A DNA stretch of 64,000 bases from Mesorhizobium sophorae (lineage in GTDB: Bacteria > Pseudomonadota > Alphaproteobacteria > Rhizobiales > Rhizobiaceae), in the NCBI RefSeq assembly GCF_002270415.1, contig NZ_NNRI01000008.1, positions 310,001 through 374,000 on the forward strand, read 5' to 3'. A program made the position numbers and the translations under genes. The notes below the pieces were generated by a model. It did not search any database. It had not been told where the DNA came from and saw only the letters and a program-made list of their open reading frames with translations. Position 1 is the stretch's first letter, and each line of letters opens with the position of its first letter. Positions 17,209-25,705 of this stretch are shown in pieces.

Positions 17209-17517
17209 ATGTCGGCGTTTCGACCATTGATGGTTTTCACATCGGCAATGCTGGCGACGGCAGTGCTGGCCGGCGCTTGCCTGCCGGCTTCCGCACAAGC
17301 CCTCAATTCCCTCAACGGCAACAACGCGCTGATCCGGCAGAACGACCTGCAAATCCTGCAGAACCGGGTGCAGCGGCAGCTCTACCAGCAGCAACAGCAG
17401 CAGTATCGTGCCCAGGACCGCCAGATCGTCCAGCAGCCGCAGCCGGTGGTGCCACAATACAAGCCAAGCTGTACGACGCAGATAATCGGCGCCACCGTCT
17501 TGAGCAATTGCCGCTGA
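17209..17517 (+). CDS. Gln-rich secreted protein of unknown function
   Basis: This encodes a 102-residue protein with a signal peptide (residues 1-31, ending in PASAQA). A Gln/Asn-rich middle follows (QLYQQQQQQYRAQDRQ), then a C-terminus with two cysteines (SCTTQI and SNCR) that could form a disulfide. I do not recognise a named family. The ATG at 17209 puts the signal peptide at the N-terminus; an in-frame ATG at 17182 would add nine residues. Confidence 0.6.
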   Translation: MSAFRPLMVFTSAMLATAVLAGACLPASAQALNSLNGNNALIRQNDLQILQNRVQRQLYQQQQQQYRAQDRQIVQQPQPVVPQYKPSCTTQIIGATVLSNCR

Positions 17518-17644
17518 CAAGCCGGCGTTTTTCATTTATTAGCCGACTTATGTATTCGGAGTGTCTTTCGGCACACGCGAAAGTTTTGGTTTTGCAACGA
17601 TGCCTTGTCGCGCTATGCGGCATTTACATCGACTGGATCCACGA

Positions 17645-18121
17645 ATGGCAGCCACCAAGAAAAAGGCCGTACGCAAGGCAAAGAACGGCCAGAGGATCCG
17701 TCAGGTGGCGGCCATTCCGTTTCGTCTGAACGCGCGTGGTGATGTCGAAGTCATGCTGGTCACATCGCGAACCACGAGACGCTTCATTGTCCCCAAGGGC
17801 TGGCCGATGAAGGGCAAGAGCGGACGCAAGGCGGCCACCATCGAAGCGCGAGAGGAAGCCGGCGTGCTCGGCAAGACGCTGAAGGAGCCGGCGGGCACCT
17901 ACTCCTACTGGAAACGGCTGGCCAACCGCTTCGTCCGCGTCGACGTCATCGTTTATCTGCTGGAGGTCACCGAGGAACTGGCCGACTGGCAGGAAGCCAA
18001 ACGGCGGCAGCGGGCCTGGTTGCCTGCCGCCGATGCGGCCACGCTCATCGACGAGCCGGACCTTTCGACCCTGGTGGCGAACTTGATGATTGCCAAGCCC
18101 GAGCCACTCGACCTCGCCTGA
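17645..18121 (+). CDS. Nudix hydrolase
   Basis: This encodes a 158-residue Nudix-fold protein resembling the diphosphoinositol-polyphosphate/diadenosine hydrolase branch (IPFRLN, RRFIVPKGWP). The Nudix box spans about residues 55-80 and ends AATIEAREEAGVLG. It keeps the metal-binding glutamates of the REUXEE part but has Ile where Arg is usual, and lacks the first conserved Glu. It begins with a Lys-rich stretch (ATKKKAVRKAKNGQ). The substrate cannot be told from sequence. It is convergent with the citrate-synthase-like gene. Confidence 0.8.
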   Translation: MAATKKKAVRKAKNGQRIRQVAAIPFRLNARGDVEVMLVTSRTTRRFIVPKGWPMKGKSGRKAATIEAREEAGVLGKTLKEPAGTYSYWKRLANRFVRVDVIVYLLEVTEELADWQEAKRRQRAWLPAADAATLIDEPDLSTLVANLMIAKPEPLDLA

Positions 18122-18130
18122 GGCTGGACT

Positions 18131-18979
18131 TCACTCGGTCGGGTCGTCCGCTTCTGGAAAGGGGCGCACCGGCGCGCCGGTATAGGCCCACAACCATTCG
18201 CGCGGCAGCGGCCCTTTGTTTCGCTCGACTTGCTGTGACTGTTCCCAGGCATGCGCCAGGATGCCGACCGAGCGCGACAGCACGAAAAGCCCGCGCGTCA
18301 GCGGCGGCGGAAAGCCAAGTTCGCCGTAGATGACGGCGGTGGCACCATCGATGTTGAGCGGTATCTTCTTCCCCTTGCGCCGCGCGACGTCCGCTTCTGT
18401 CGCCTCGGCGATGTCGGCGAAGCGTCCATTGACGACACCACGCGCGGCAAACGCGCGGGTCAGTTCCAGCAGGCGCGGCGCGCGCGGGTCGACCGGATGG
18501 AAACGGTGGCCGAGCCCTGGCACATAACCCTTCTCCTCGGCGAAGAACCGGTCGAGCCGCGTCGAGACGGCTTGATTCAGCGTCATGCCGCCGTCGAGCG
18601 CGACAGCGATGTCACCGTAGAAGGACAGCGCCTGTTCGCCGGCGCCGCCATGCACGTCGCCGAGCACATTGATGGCCGAGGCCATGGCGCTGTTGATGCC
18701 GACGCCGCAGGTTGCAGCCATGCGCGCAATCGCGATCGACGGCGCTTGCGGCCCATGGTCGACGGCGGCGCCCAGCGCAATGCCGAGCAGCGCCGCTTGG
18801 TCCTCGCTGGGCAACTCGCCACGCAACATCAGCCAGATCATCGCCGGGAAGCTGACGCGGCCGATCAGATCCTGGATTTCATAGCCGCGCAGCCGGATGA
18901 CACCGGGCCGCATCTCGATGATATCGGTCTGCCACCATTCCTCGCCGCGCTCACGGCCGGTCTTCTTCTTGGTGCTCAT
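18131..18979 (-). CDS. Citrate-synthase-like protein, probable citryl-CoA lyase
   Basis: This encodes a 282-residue protein of the citrate synthase fold, much shorter than true citrate synthases (about 430) but close to citryl-CoA lyase. All three catalytic positions are recognisable: His75 (VDHGPQ), His158 (GLGHRFHPVDPRAP) and Asp211 (NIDGATA). It overlaps the upstream CaiB-type CoA-transferase gene by four bases. The order transporter, CoA-transferase, lyase suggests that an imported tricarboxylate is activated to its CoA ester and then cleaved, for citrate to acetyl-CoA and oxaloacetate. The substrate could be a related acid such as citramalate. The lyase assignment is inference from length and context. 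Confidence 0.75.
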   Translation of the reverse strand: MSTKKKTGRERGEEWWQTDIIEMRPGVIRLRGYEIQDLIGRVSFPAMIWLMLRGELPSEDQAALLGIALGAAVDHGPQAPSIAIARMAATCGVGINSAMASAINVLGDVHGGAGEQALSFYGDIAVALDGGMTLNQAVSTRLDRFFAEEKGYVPGLGHRFHPVDPRAPRLLELTRAFAARGVVNGRFADIAEATEADVARRKGKKIPLNIDGATAVIYGELGFPPPLTRGLFVLSRSVGILAHAWEQSQQVERNKGPLPREWLWAYTGAPVRPFPEADDPTE

Positions 18980-20160
18980 GCCCGTGCTTTTGTCTTGGCG
19001 CGAGGCGGCAGATCGGCGAAAACCTCGTCCATATGCTCGCCCAGCGCCGGTGGCGGCTTCGTCGGCAGGGGTGCCGCGCCATCGACCATGAAGCCGCCGC
19101 GCAGAACCGTCAGCGGCCTGTCCATGCCCGGCACACCCTCAAAATTCGCGGTCACCTGGCGTTCGAGCACTTGCGGCTCGGCCAGCACTTGCGGGATCGT
19201 CAGCACCCTGCCCGCGGGCACGCCGGCGCGATTGAGCGTCTCTTCCCAGACTGCCGCCGCGGCGCCCGCCAGGGCGTCCTCGATCTCGACTTTGAGCGCC
19301 GCACGGTTGCGCTTGCGCGTCTCGCGCTCGGCAAAGCGCGGATCCACCGCCAGCTCCGGCCGCCCGATCAGCCGGCACAGCGCCACGAACTGCTCCTGCT
19401 TGTTGGCGGCGATGTTGAGCAGTCCGTCGCCGGTGCGAAAGGCGCCGGACGGCGCCGCTGTCATGTTCTCATTGCCCATCGGCTGCGGATCGACCGCTGC
19501 CGTCAGGTAGTTGGAGACCTGCCAGCCGAGCGCCGAGAGCGTGCATTCGAGCATCGAGACGTCGAGAAAGGCGCCCTCGCCGTTCGTCTTCTGTCGCACC
19601 AGCGCCGAGGCGATTGCGAACGCCCCGACCAGCCCCCCAAGCGTGTCAGCGACGGGATAGCCGACCCGCAGCGGCGCCGTCTCCGGCGTGCCGGTGATGC
19701 TCATGATCCCCGAAAGGCCCTGGATGATCTGGTCATAGGCGGGATTGTCACGCATCGGCCCGGTCTGGCCAAAACCGGATATCGCGCAATAGACAAGGCC
19801 GGGACGGACCGCCTTGAGCGCCTCGTAGCCAAGGCCGAGCCGATCCATCACGCCGGGGCGGAAGTTCTCCACCAGCGCATCGGCGCTGGCGACCAGATCG
19901 AGGAAGCGCTCGCGATCGGCCGGCTTCTTGAGGTCGAGCACCACCGATCGTTTGCCGGCGTTCTGCGCCAGGAACGAGGCGCCCATGCCGGCGCTGTTGA
20001 GCGTTGGCGATCCGCCGAGCTGGCGTGCCAGGTCGCCGCCTTGCGGGACCTCGACCTTGATCACGTCGGCCCCGAGCAGCGCCAGCTGATAGGCACAATA
20101 GGGGCCGGCCAGGACGTTGGTCAGGTCGAGGACGCGGATACCGGAAAGCAATTCGGTCAT
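18976..20160 (-). CDS. CaiB/BaiF family (class III) CoA-transferase
   Basis: This encodes a 394-residue enzyme of the CaiB/BaiF family, which moves coenzyme A between carboxylic acids. Family landmarks are IRVLDLTNVLAGPYC, LGADVIKVE, NFRPGVMDRLGLGY and AISGFGQTGP. The expected catalytic aspartate is in NPAYDQIIQ. It lies 15 bases downstream of tctA and its stop overlaps the start of the citrate-synthase-like gene, so it belongs to the tct operon. The natural acceptor is unknown; a di- or tricarboxylate imported by TctABC is the simplest reading. Confidence 0.88.
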   Translation of the reverse strand: MTELLSGIRVLDLTNVLAGPYCAYQLALLGADVIKVEVPQGGDLARQLGGSPTLNSAGMGASFLAQNAGKRSVVLDLKKPADRERFLDLVASADALVENFRPGVMDRLGLGYEALKAVRPGLVYCAISGFGQTGPMRDNPAYDQIIQGLSGIMSITGTPETAPLRVGYPVADTLGGLVGAFAIASALVRQKTNGEGAFLDVSMLECTLSALGWQVSNYLTAAVDPQPMGNENMTAAPSGAFRTGDGLLNIAANKQEQFVALCRLIGRPELAVDPRFAERETRKRNRAALKVEIEDALAGAAAAVWEETLNRAGVPAGRVLTIPQVLAEPQVLERQVTANFEGVPGMDRPLTVLRGGFMVDGAAPLPTKPPPALGEHMDEVFADLPPRAKTKARA

Positions 20161-20175
20161 GAGAGCTCAAATCGA

Positions 20176-21699
20176 TCAGGCATCGCCCGGCACATGCTCC
20201 GGTCCGCGCCGCCGGCGGTGCTCGACATAGGCCCAGATATGCGGCCCGACCAGGCCGATGAAGGCGAGCGTCAGCAGCGTCAGTGACAGCGGATGCTTGT
20301 AGAACACCGACCAGTCGCCATTAGAGATGGTCATCGCCCGGCGGAACTGGGTTTCGGCGAGTGGCCCCAGGATCATGCCGATGATGACCGGCGCGGTCGG
20401 GAAATCGAAGCGCCGCATCAGGAACCCGGCCGCCCCCAGGAGATAGAGGATGACCAGGTCGATAGGCGATTGCGAGATACCATAGGTGCCGACCGTGGCG
20501 AACACCAGGATGCCGGCGTAGAGCTGCGGCGCCGGGATCTTCAACAGCCGCACCCACAGCCCGATCAGCGGCAGGTTGAGGATGACGAGGATGACGTTGG
20601 CGATGAACAGGCTGGCGATCAGTCCCCAGACGAGGTCGCCCTGCGTCGTCAAAAGCAGCGGCCCCGGATTGATGCCGTAGCTCTGGAACGCCGACAGCAT
20701 GATCGCCGCCGTCGCCGAGGTCGGCAGGCCGAGCGTCAGCATCGGCACCAGCACGCCGGCGGCGGACGCATTGTTGGCGGCTTCGGGGCCGGCGACGCCT
20801 TCGATGGCGCCGACGGTACCGAATTCCTCCTTGTGGTTCGACAGCTTCTTTTCGATTGCGTAGGACAGGAAGGTCGGGATTTCGGCGCCGCCTGCCGGCA
20901 TGGCGCCGATCGGAAAGCCGATCGCTGCACCGCGCAGCCAGGGTTTCCAGGAACGCGCCCATTCGGCTGATGTCATGTAGAGCGAGCCCCTCAGCGGCAC
21001 GATCTCGTCCTTGCCGGCATAGCGGCGCGAAGCCATGTAGAGTGTCTCGCCGACGGCGAACAGGCCGACGGCGCAAATGATGACGTCGACGCCGTCAAGC
21101 AGTTCGGTCATGCCGAAGGTGAAGCGCGGCTGGCCGGTCTGAAGGTCGACGCCGATCATGCCGATGACGAAACCGGCGAACAGGCTGGTGAGGCCGCGCA
21201 CGGACGAGGAGCCAAGCACCGCCGAAACCGTGATGAAGGCCAATACCATCAGCGAGAAATATTCGGCCGGGCCGAAGGCGAGCGCGAATTTGACCACCAC
21301 CGGCGCCAGGAAGGCGACGCCCAAGGTGCCGATGGTGCCGGCGACGAAGGAACCGATCGCCGAGGTGGCAAGTGCCGCCCCGCCGCGGCCGGACCGCGCC
21401 ATCTTGTTGCCTTCCAGCGCGGTGACGATGGTGGCGCTTTCGCCAGGCGTGTTGAGCAGGATCGACGTTGTCGAGCCGCCATACATGGCGCCGTAATAGA
21501 TGCCGGCGAACAGGATGAAAGAGGCCTCCGGCGCCACCTGGTAGGTGATCGGCAAAAGCAGGGCGATGGTCAGCGCCGGCCCGAGACCGGGCAGCACGCC
21601 GATGGCGGTGCCGAGCGTGGTGCCGAGCAGGCACCACAGAAGATTGACCGGGGTGAAGGCAACTGAGAAGCCGTGTGCGAGATGGCCGAGCGTTTCCAT
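20176..21699 (-). CDS. tctA: Tripartite tricarboxylate transporter, large membrane subunit TctA
   Basis: This encodes a 507-residue inner-membrane protein with about eleven to twelve hydrophobic segments. It shows the two TctA signatures: [19 protein letters not shown] near the N-terminus and the related [19 protein letters not shown] in the middle. It forms the main channel of a TTT importer together with TctB. The ATG at 21699 follows four bases after the tctB stop, which marks tight co-transcription. In this operon it should carry the acid captured by TctC. Confidence 0.93.
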   Translation of the reverse strand: METLGHLAHGFSVAFTPVNLLWCLLGTTLGTAIGVLPGLGPALTIALLLPITYQVAPEASFILFAGIYYGAMYGGSTTSILLNTPGESATIVTALEGNKMARSGRGGAALATSAIGSFVAGTIGTLGVAFLAPVVVKFALAFGPAEYFSLMVLAFITVSAVLGSSSVRGLTSLFAGFVIGMIGVDLQTGQPRFTFGMTELLDGVDVIICAVGLFAVGETLYMASRRYAGKDEIVPLRGSLYMTSAEWARSWKPWLRGAAIGFPIGAMPAGGAEIPTFLSYAIEKKLSNHKEEFGTVGAIEGVAGPEAANNASAAGVLVPMLTLGLPTSATAAIMLSAFQSYGINPGPLLLTTQGDLVWGLIASLFIANVILVILNLPLIGLWVRLLKIPAPQLYAGILVFATVGTYGISQSPIDLVILYLLGAAGFLMRRFDFPTAPVIIGMILGPLAETQFRRAMTISNGDWSVFYKHPLSLTLLTLAFIGLVGPHIWAYVEHRRRRGPEHVPGDA

Positions 21700-21703
21700 G
21701 GCG

Positions 21704-22240
21704 TCAGGCTCCAAACGTGCCGATGATCGCATCGATCACCGTGTTCAGCTGGTTCTCGATGAAGCCGGCGCCGATGTTGACGCCGAGCGCCCTGGCGAAG
21801 CCGAAATAGGCGGCCAGCGCCAGGATCAGGCCGAGCCCTACGTCACGCAGTGTGCGCTTGCTGCCGAAGCCGTAGCAGACGAGAACGAACATGATGACGG
21901 ATGCCGCCGTGAAGCCCAGCGGCTGGATCAGCAGCAGATTGGCGACGAGGCCGATGACGACGAAACCCATCGCCTTCCAGTCGGTCGGCGTTTCCTTTTC
22001 CTCCTCCGGTTGCCAGCCGCCGCGAAGCGCCGCGAGGATGAGCAACAGGGAAAGCACCACAAGACCGACCATGGTGAGGTAGGGAAAGACGGTCGGGCCG
22101 ACCTTGGAGTAGAGCGGCGACACCGGGATCGCCAGCGTCTGCCAGGCTACAGCGCCGGCGCAGGCCAGAAGCCCGACGCCGATCAACAATTCCGGCACGG
22201 CAAGGCGCGACGACGCCGCCTGCTGGTCACTGCTGCTCAT
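21704..22240 (-). CDS. tctB: Tripartite tricarboxylate transporter, small membrane subunit TctB
   Basis: This encodes a 178-residue protein with four predicted membrane spans, the TctB pattern. It includes the first-helix region [32 protein letters not shown] and a long hydrophobic second half. The start at 22240 gives the expected length and a short polar N-terminus. It sits between tctC (134 bases upstream) and tctA. Confidence 0.88.
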   Translation of the reverse strand: MSSSDQQAASSRLAVPELLIGVGLLACAGAVAWQTLAIPVSPLYSKVGPTVFPYLTMVGLVVLSLLLILAALRGGWQPEEEKETPTDWKAMGFVVIGLVANLLLIQPLGFTAASVIMFVLVCYGFGSKRTLRDVGLGLILALAAYFGFARALGVNIGAGFIENQLNTVIDAIIGTFGA

Positions 22241-22374
22241 GATTGTCCTCCCCAAGAATACTGGCCAGGATAGCTGGCCAAGATGCCCGGCACCGCACGG
22301 CCGGTCCTCACCGCAGTGCCGGCTTTGCATTCCATGCGAGAAGGGGCGGCGAGCGCCGCCCCTTTTTGGGAAGA

Positions 22375-23352
22375 TCAGGCGAGCCCGAGGTCTTTCAGGA
22401 TGGCCTCGATGCGGGCCGTATCCTCGGCAACGAATTTCGCATAATCGTCGCCCGTGAGCAGGATCTGCGTCCAGTTGCGGTTCTTGCACTCGGTCGCCCA
22501 GGCATCGCTCTTGGCCATGCTCTCGACCAGCGTGATCATCGCCGCCTTGTCGGCATCGGAAACGCCGGGAGGTGCGAAGACCCCACGCCAGTTGAACAAC
22601 TCGACATCGATGCCGGCTTCCTTCAGCGTCGGCGCGTCGATGCCGTCCTGGCGCTTGTCGGCCGAGATGGCAAGCAGCCGCAGCGCGCCCGCCTTGACCT
22701 GCTCGGAGAACTCGCCGAAGCCGGAGATGCCGGCCGCCACCTGATTGCCGAGCAGCGCCGACAGTGCCTCGCCGCCACCGGCGAACGGCACGTAGGACAG
22801 GTTTGTCGCCGGCACGCCGACGGTCTTGGCAATCAGCCCAAACAGGATGTGATCCGAACCGCCGGCCGAGCCGCCAGCGACAGGAACCTTTGTCGGATCG
22901 GCCTTGAGTGCGGCGACGAAATCAGCCGCCGTCTTGAACGGCGACTCCGCCGGCACCACCAAGGCCTCGAACTCGCCGGTAAGGCGCGCGATCGGCGTGA
23001 CTTGCGTCAGATTGTTGGCAGCCTTGTTGGCGATGATCGCACCGACCATGACCATGCCGGCAACCATCAGCGAATTGCCTTTGCCGTTCCATTGGTTGAT
23101 GAATTGCGGCAGCCCGACCGTACCGCCGGCGCCGCCGACATTGGTGATCTGCGAGCCGGAGATCAGCTTTTCGCTGCGCAACACCTGATCCATCGTGCGC
23201 CCTGTCTGATCCCAGCCGCCGCCAGGTGCCGCCGGCACGAAAATCTGGATCTGCGGCGCGCCTTCGGCGAAAGCGGGAGAGAGATGTAGTCCTGCTAAGC
23301 CGGCAGCGCTTGCCGCTGCCGTGCTCATCAAAAATCTGCGTCTGTTCAGCAT
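22375..23352 (-). CDS. tctC: Tripartite tricarboxylate transporter substrate-binding protein TctC
   Basis: This encodes a 325-residue periplasmic binding protein of the Bug/TctC family. The N-terminus MLNRRRFLMST plus a hydrophobic run resembles a twin-arginine signal, cut near PAFAEG. Mature landmarks are FVPAAPGGGWDQTGR, TNVGGAGGTVGLPQF and VAGGSAGGSDHILFG. An excellent GGAGGAA ribosome-binding site precedes the ATG. It is the first gene of the operon and would capture the tricarboxylate for TctAB. Ligand identity cannot be read from the sequence. Confidence 0.92.
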   Translation of the reverse strand: MLNRRRFLMSTAAASAAGLAGLHLSPAFAEGAPQIQIFVPAAPGGGWDQTGRTMDQVLRSEKLISGSQITNVGGAGGTVGLPQFINQWNGKGNSLMVAGMVMVGAIIANKAANNLTQVTPIARLTGEFEALVVPAESPFKTAADFVAALKADPTKVPVAGGSAGGSDHILFGLIAKTVGVPATNLSYVPFAGGGEALSALLGNQVAAGISGFGEFSEQVKAGALRLLAISADKRQDGIDAPTLKEAGIDVELFNWRGVFAPPGVSDADKAAMITLVESMAKSDAWATECKNRNWTQILLTGDDYAKFVAEDTARIEAILKDLGLA

Positions 23353-23443
23353 GGGATTCCTCCAGATCACGACACCTCCTCCGGTGCCTGCCAAAACGCG
23401 CCTGAATCCAGACCCGTAATCGAGTTCAAGCAGATGTTACCGA

Positions 23444-23480
23444 GTTCTGTCAACGGGAACGATATTCTACTAGACAGAAC
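23444..23480. promoter_or_regulatory. Inverted repeat between tctC and the IclR gene, candidate operator
   Basis: GTTCTGTC at 23444-23451 and its exact complement GACAGAAC at 23473-23480 are separated by 21 bases, about two helical turns centre to centre. They lie 92 bases upstream of tctC, in the spacer shared with the divergent regulator gene. This would suit a dimer-of-dimers IclR protein. The assignment is inference. Confidence 0.45.
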
Positions 23481-23527
23481 GCATCGCCAGCGCGACACAG
23501 TGGCTCCGCTAAGCAGGTTCCGCATAA

Positions 23528-23550
23528 TTGTCCCGCGGTTTTTGCGACAA
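23528..23550. promoter_or_regulatory. Second short inverted repeat in the tctC/IclR spacer
   Basis: TTGTC at 23528-23532 and GACAA at 23546-23550 form a short palindrome with further partial pairing (CCGC / GC) inside it. It is about 90 bases before the regulator start. It could be a second operator or a hairpin; evidence is weak. Confidence 0.3.
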
Positions 23551-23641
23551 GAACCTGCGGCAAGCAAAGAAACCTAAGCAGACGACGCGTTGGCGAAGCC
23601 AGCGGTGTCTCCTTAGGACCTTCTCCGAATTGGGAACCGCA

Positions 23642-24412
23642 ATGGACTCATCAAGCAGATCGGCTGATCCAGACATCCGGCACGCGGCTACCGAAGGGGT
23701 TGCCGCGCTTGATCGGGCGATCGCCATCCTCGACGCCTTCACCACCACCGACCGGTCGCTCAGCCTGGCCGAAATCGCGGCCCGTACCGGCCTCTACAAG
23801 AGCACCATCCTGCGGCTTGCGCATTCCTTGTTGCGCGGGCAGTTGCTCGAGCGCTTGGACGATGGCCGCTACCGCGTAGGACCCGCCACTTTCCGGCTCG
23901 GCGCGCTCTATCAGCGTTCGGTGGTGGCGGTCGACATCCTGTTGCCGATCATGCGCGACCTTTCCGAGCGAAGCTGGGAGAGCGTTGCCTTCTATGTTCG
24001 CTCGGGCGACGTCCGCACCTGTCTCTACCGCGTCGAATCCAAGCACCCGATCCGCTACACGATACGCGAAGGCGACGTGCTGCCTCTGCTGGTTGGGTCG
24101 GGCGGCCGCGTGCTTGCGGCGTTTTCCGGCCAGCAGGGCGAACCCTACGAGACCATCCGCAAGACCTGCAACTGTCTCGCCGTCGGCGACCGCGACCCAG
24201 AGACGGCGGGCGTGTCGGCGCCGGTGTTCGGTCCGGGCCGGGCCCTGCTCGGCGCCTTGACGCTGGCCGGCCCCAGCTCGCGCGTCGACGCCGCGTTCCT
24301 TCAGCGCATGAAACGCCCGCTGCTCGAGGCGGCGGCGCGGGCCACCCGCGCCTTCGGCGAGGACGCCTCTATGCTCGAGCAGGCGAGCCTCGCCGCGGAC
24401 GCTGTGTCGTAG
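23642..24412 (+). CDS. IclR family transcriptional regulator
   Basis: This encodes a 256-residue protein with an N-terminal winged helix-turn-helix (about residues 16-75; SLAEIAARTGLYKSTILRL is the HTH) and a C-terminal IclR effector domain of about 170 residues. That domain includes GVSAPVFGPGRALLGALTL. It is divergent from the tct operon across a 289-base spacer that contains two inverted repeats. The simplest reading is that it controls the tct/CoA-transferase/lyase operon in response to the imported acid or its CoA ester. Confidence 0.9.
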   Translation: MDSSSRSADPDIRHAATEGVAALDRAIAILDAFTTTDRSLSLAEIAARTGLYKSTILRLAHSLLRGQLLERLDDGRYRVGPATFRLGALYQRSVVAVDILLPIMRDLSERSWESVAFYVRSGDVRTCLYRVESKHPIRYTIREGDVLPLLVGSGGRVLAAFSGQQGEPYETIRKTCNCLAVGDRDPETAGVSAPVFGPGRALLGALTLAGPSSRVDAAFLQRMKRPLLEAAARATRAFGEDASMLEQASLAADAVS

Positions 24413-24443
24413 CGGGGTCGAAGGCGCTGCAGCCGGAGCTGCG

Positions 24444-24560
24444 TCAGTTCAATTTGACCAAAACCACACGGCGGTTCTTGGCACGGCCCGCGTCGTCGTC
24501 ATTGCTGGCGACAGGCGCACTGCGATCTTTGCTTGGCAGCGCGGGGATCTCCAGTCGATG
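24444..24560 (-). pseudogene. C-terminal remnant of an OmpA-family protein
   Basis: About 38 codons encode a stretch ending GRAKNRRVVLVKLN, preceded by APVASNDDDA. This is the characteristic end of an OmpA-like peptidoglycan-binding domain (usually ASNxxxxGRAKNRRVEL). No start codon or remaining part of the domain is present; the frame merges upstream into the end of the acetyltransferase gene. It looks like the relic of a deleted gene. Confidence 0.6.
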
Positions 24561-24567
24561 ACGCCGC

Positions 24568-24987
24568 TCAGGGCAGCCGCTCCAGCAGAATGGTCGGGGC
24601 GTCGTGGTAGGTGGTCCGCACCACTTCCCGGTAGCCGCACTTCGTCGCAACGTTCAGCGACGCGGCGTTTTCCGGATCGATGATGCAAACGGTCCTCGCG
24701 GACCCGAAAGTCTCTTCGCCCCATGCCAGGACGCGGCCAACCACCTCGGTAGCGAAGCCTGCGCCATGAATGGCCGGAGCGAGCGCCCAGCCGGCCTCGG
24801 GAATGCCTTCGATCGACGGCTGTATATCGCGCTTCAGGTCATGGAACCCGGCCTCGCCGATGAAACGGGTGACCACGGGATCGGTCCACATCACGGCATA
24901 GGCGTCGAAATCTCCCAGCCGGTGTGCCCGCAGGATGGTTCGCTGCGTCTCGATCACAGGGGCGATGGTCGCTCGCGGATTGTTCAT
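24568..24987 (-). CDS. GNAT family acetyltransferase with an internal deletion
   Basis: This encodes a 139-residue protein of the RimJ/RimL-like acetyltransferase family. The N-terminal part (ETQRTILRAHRLGDFDAYA, then VTRFIG) and the C-terminal part (GWALAPAIHGAGFATEV, DPENAASLNVATKCGYRE) match well. Usual members are about 170-180 residues: between VTRFIG and EAGFHDLKRDI about 35-40 residues, including beta strands of the core, are missing in frame. The protein may be inactive. It lies beside an OmpA remnant, which supports local decay. The start is the ATG at 24987. Confidence 0.65.
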   Translation of the reverse strand: MNNPRATIAPVIETQRTILRAHRLGDFDAYAVMWTDPVVTRFIGEAGFHDLKRDIQPSIEGIPEAGWALAPAIHGAGFATEVVGRVLAWGEETFGSARTVCIIDPENAASLNVATKCGYREVVRTTYHDAPTILLERLP

Positions 24988-25249
24988 GGGATTGCCTCGC
25001 TTATCTACCCGGCGCGTAGCAAATTGCCCGGGCCAGACAAGGGCCAAGGCAGGGCATGTCATCTTCCAGGCGAGAAAATCGCGCTAAGCCGCGCCACAAA
25101 TACGACGGGCACCCATGGGGGCAACATGGTCTCAAGCTCCGCTATGGGAATTCGGCGCGACGATGCTATTTTCGCGACAGGCTGACTCAGCATCTGCAAG
25201 CGCAATCCTTTCAGGCACGGGCTTGTGCCGTCAAACCCAGGGAAAAAGC

Positions 25250-25705
25250 ATGGACACCACCGATCTCGTGCTTGCCATCGTCCACCATCTGCTGGTGTTT
25301 TCGCTAGCAGGGATCATCGGCGCCGAATTCGTGCTGATCCGCGGCGACCTGGCCGCCACCACGCTCAAGCGGCTCGCCGGCATCGACCGTCATTATGGGA
25401 TCATCGCCGCGCTGATCATCATCGTCGGCATCGGCCGCGTCTTCTATGGCCTCAAGGGTTGGGAATTCTACGTCTACAACTGGGTGTTCTGGGCCAAGAT
25501 GGCGGCGTTTGGTATCGTCGGCCTGCTGTCGATCATCCCGACCGTCCGCTTCATCTCCTGGAACAGGCAGGCAGGTGCCAATCCCTCGTTCCTGGTGCCG
25601 GCAGCCGAGCTTGCATCCGTCAAGACCTATGTCCGCGCCGAGGCGTTCATCTTCCTGCTGATCCCGGTCTTCGCCGCCGCGATGGCACGCGGCTACGGCT
25701 ACTGA
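25250..25705 (+). CDS. DUF2214 family membrane protein
   Basis: This encodes a 151-residue integral membrane protein with four hydrophobic segments (about residues 8-28, 46-65, 76-96 and 127-148). It matches the DUF2214 family by its opening LVLAIVHHLLVFSLAG and the GIGRVFYGLKGWEFY loop. No function is known for the family. It is convergent with nth and overlaps its last seven bases. Confidence 0.8.
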   Translation: MDTTDLVLAIVHHLLVFSLAGIIGAEFVLIRGDLAATTLKRLAGIDRHYGIIAALIIIVGIGRVFYGLKGWEFYVYNWVFWAKMAAFGIVGLLSIIPTVRFISWNRQAGANPSFLVPAAELASVKTYVRAEAFIFLLIPVFAAAMARGYGY

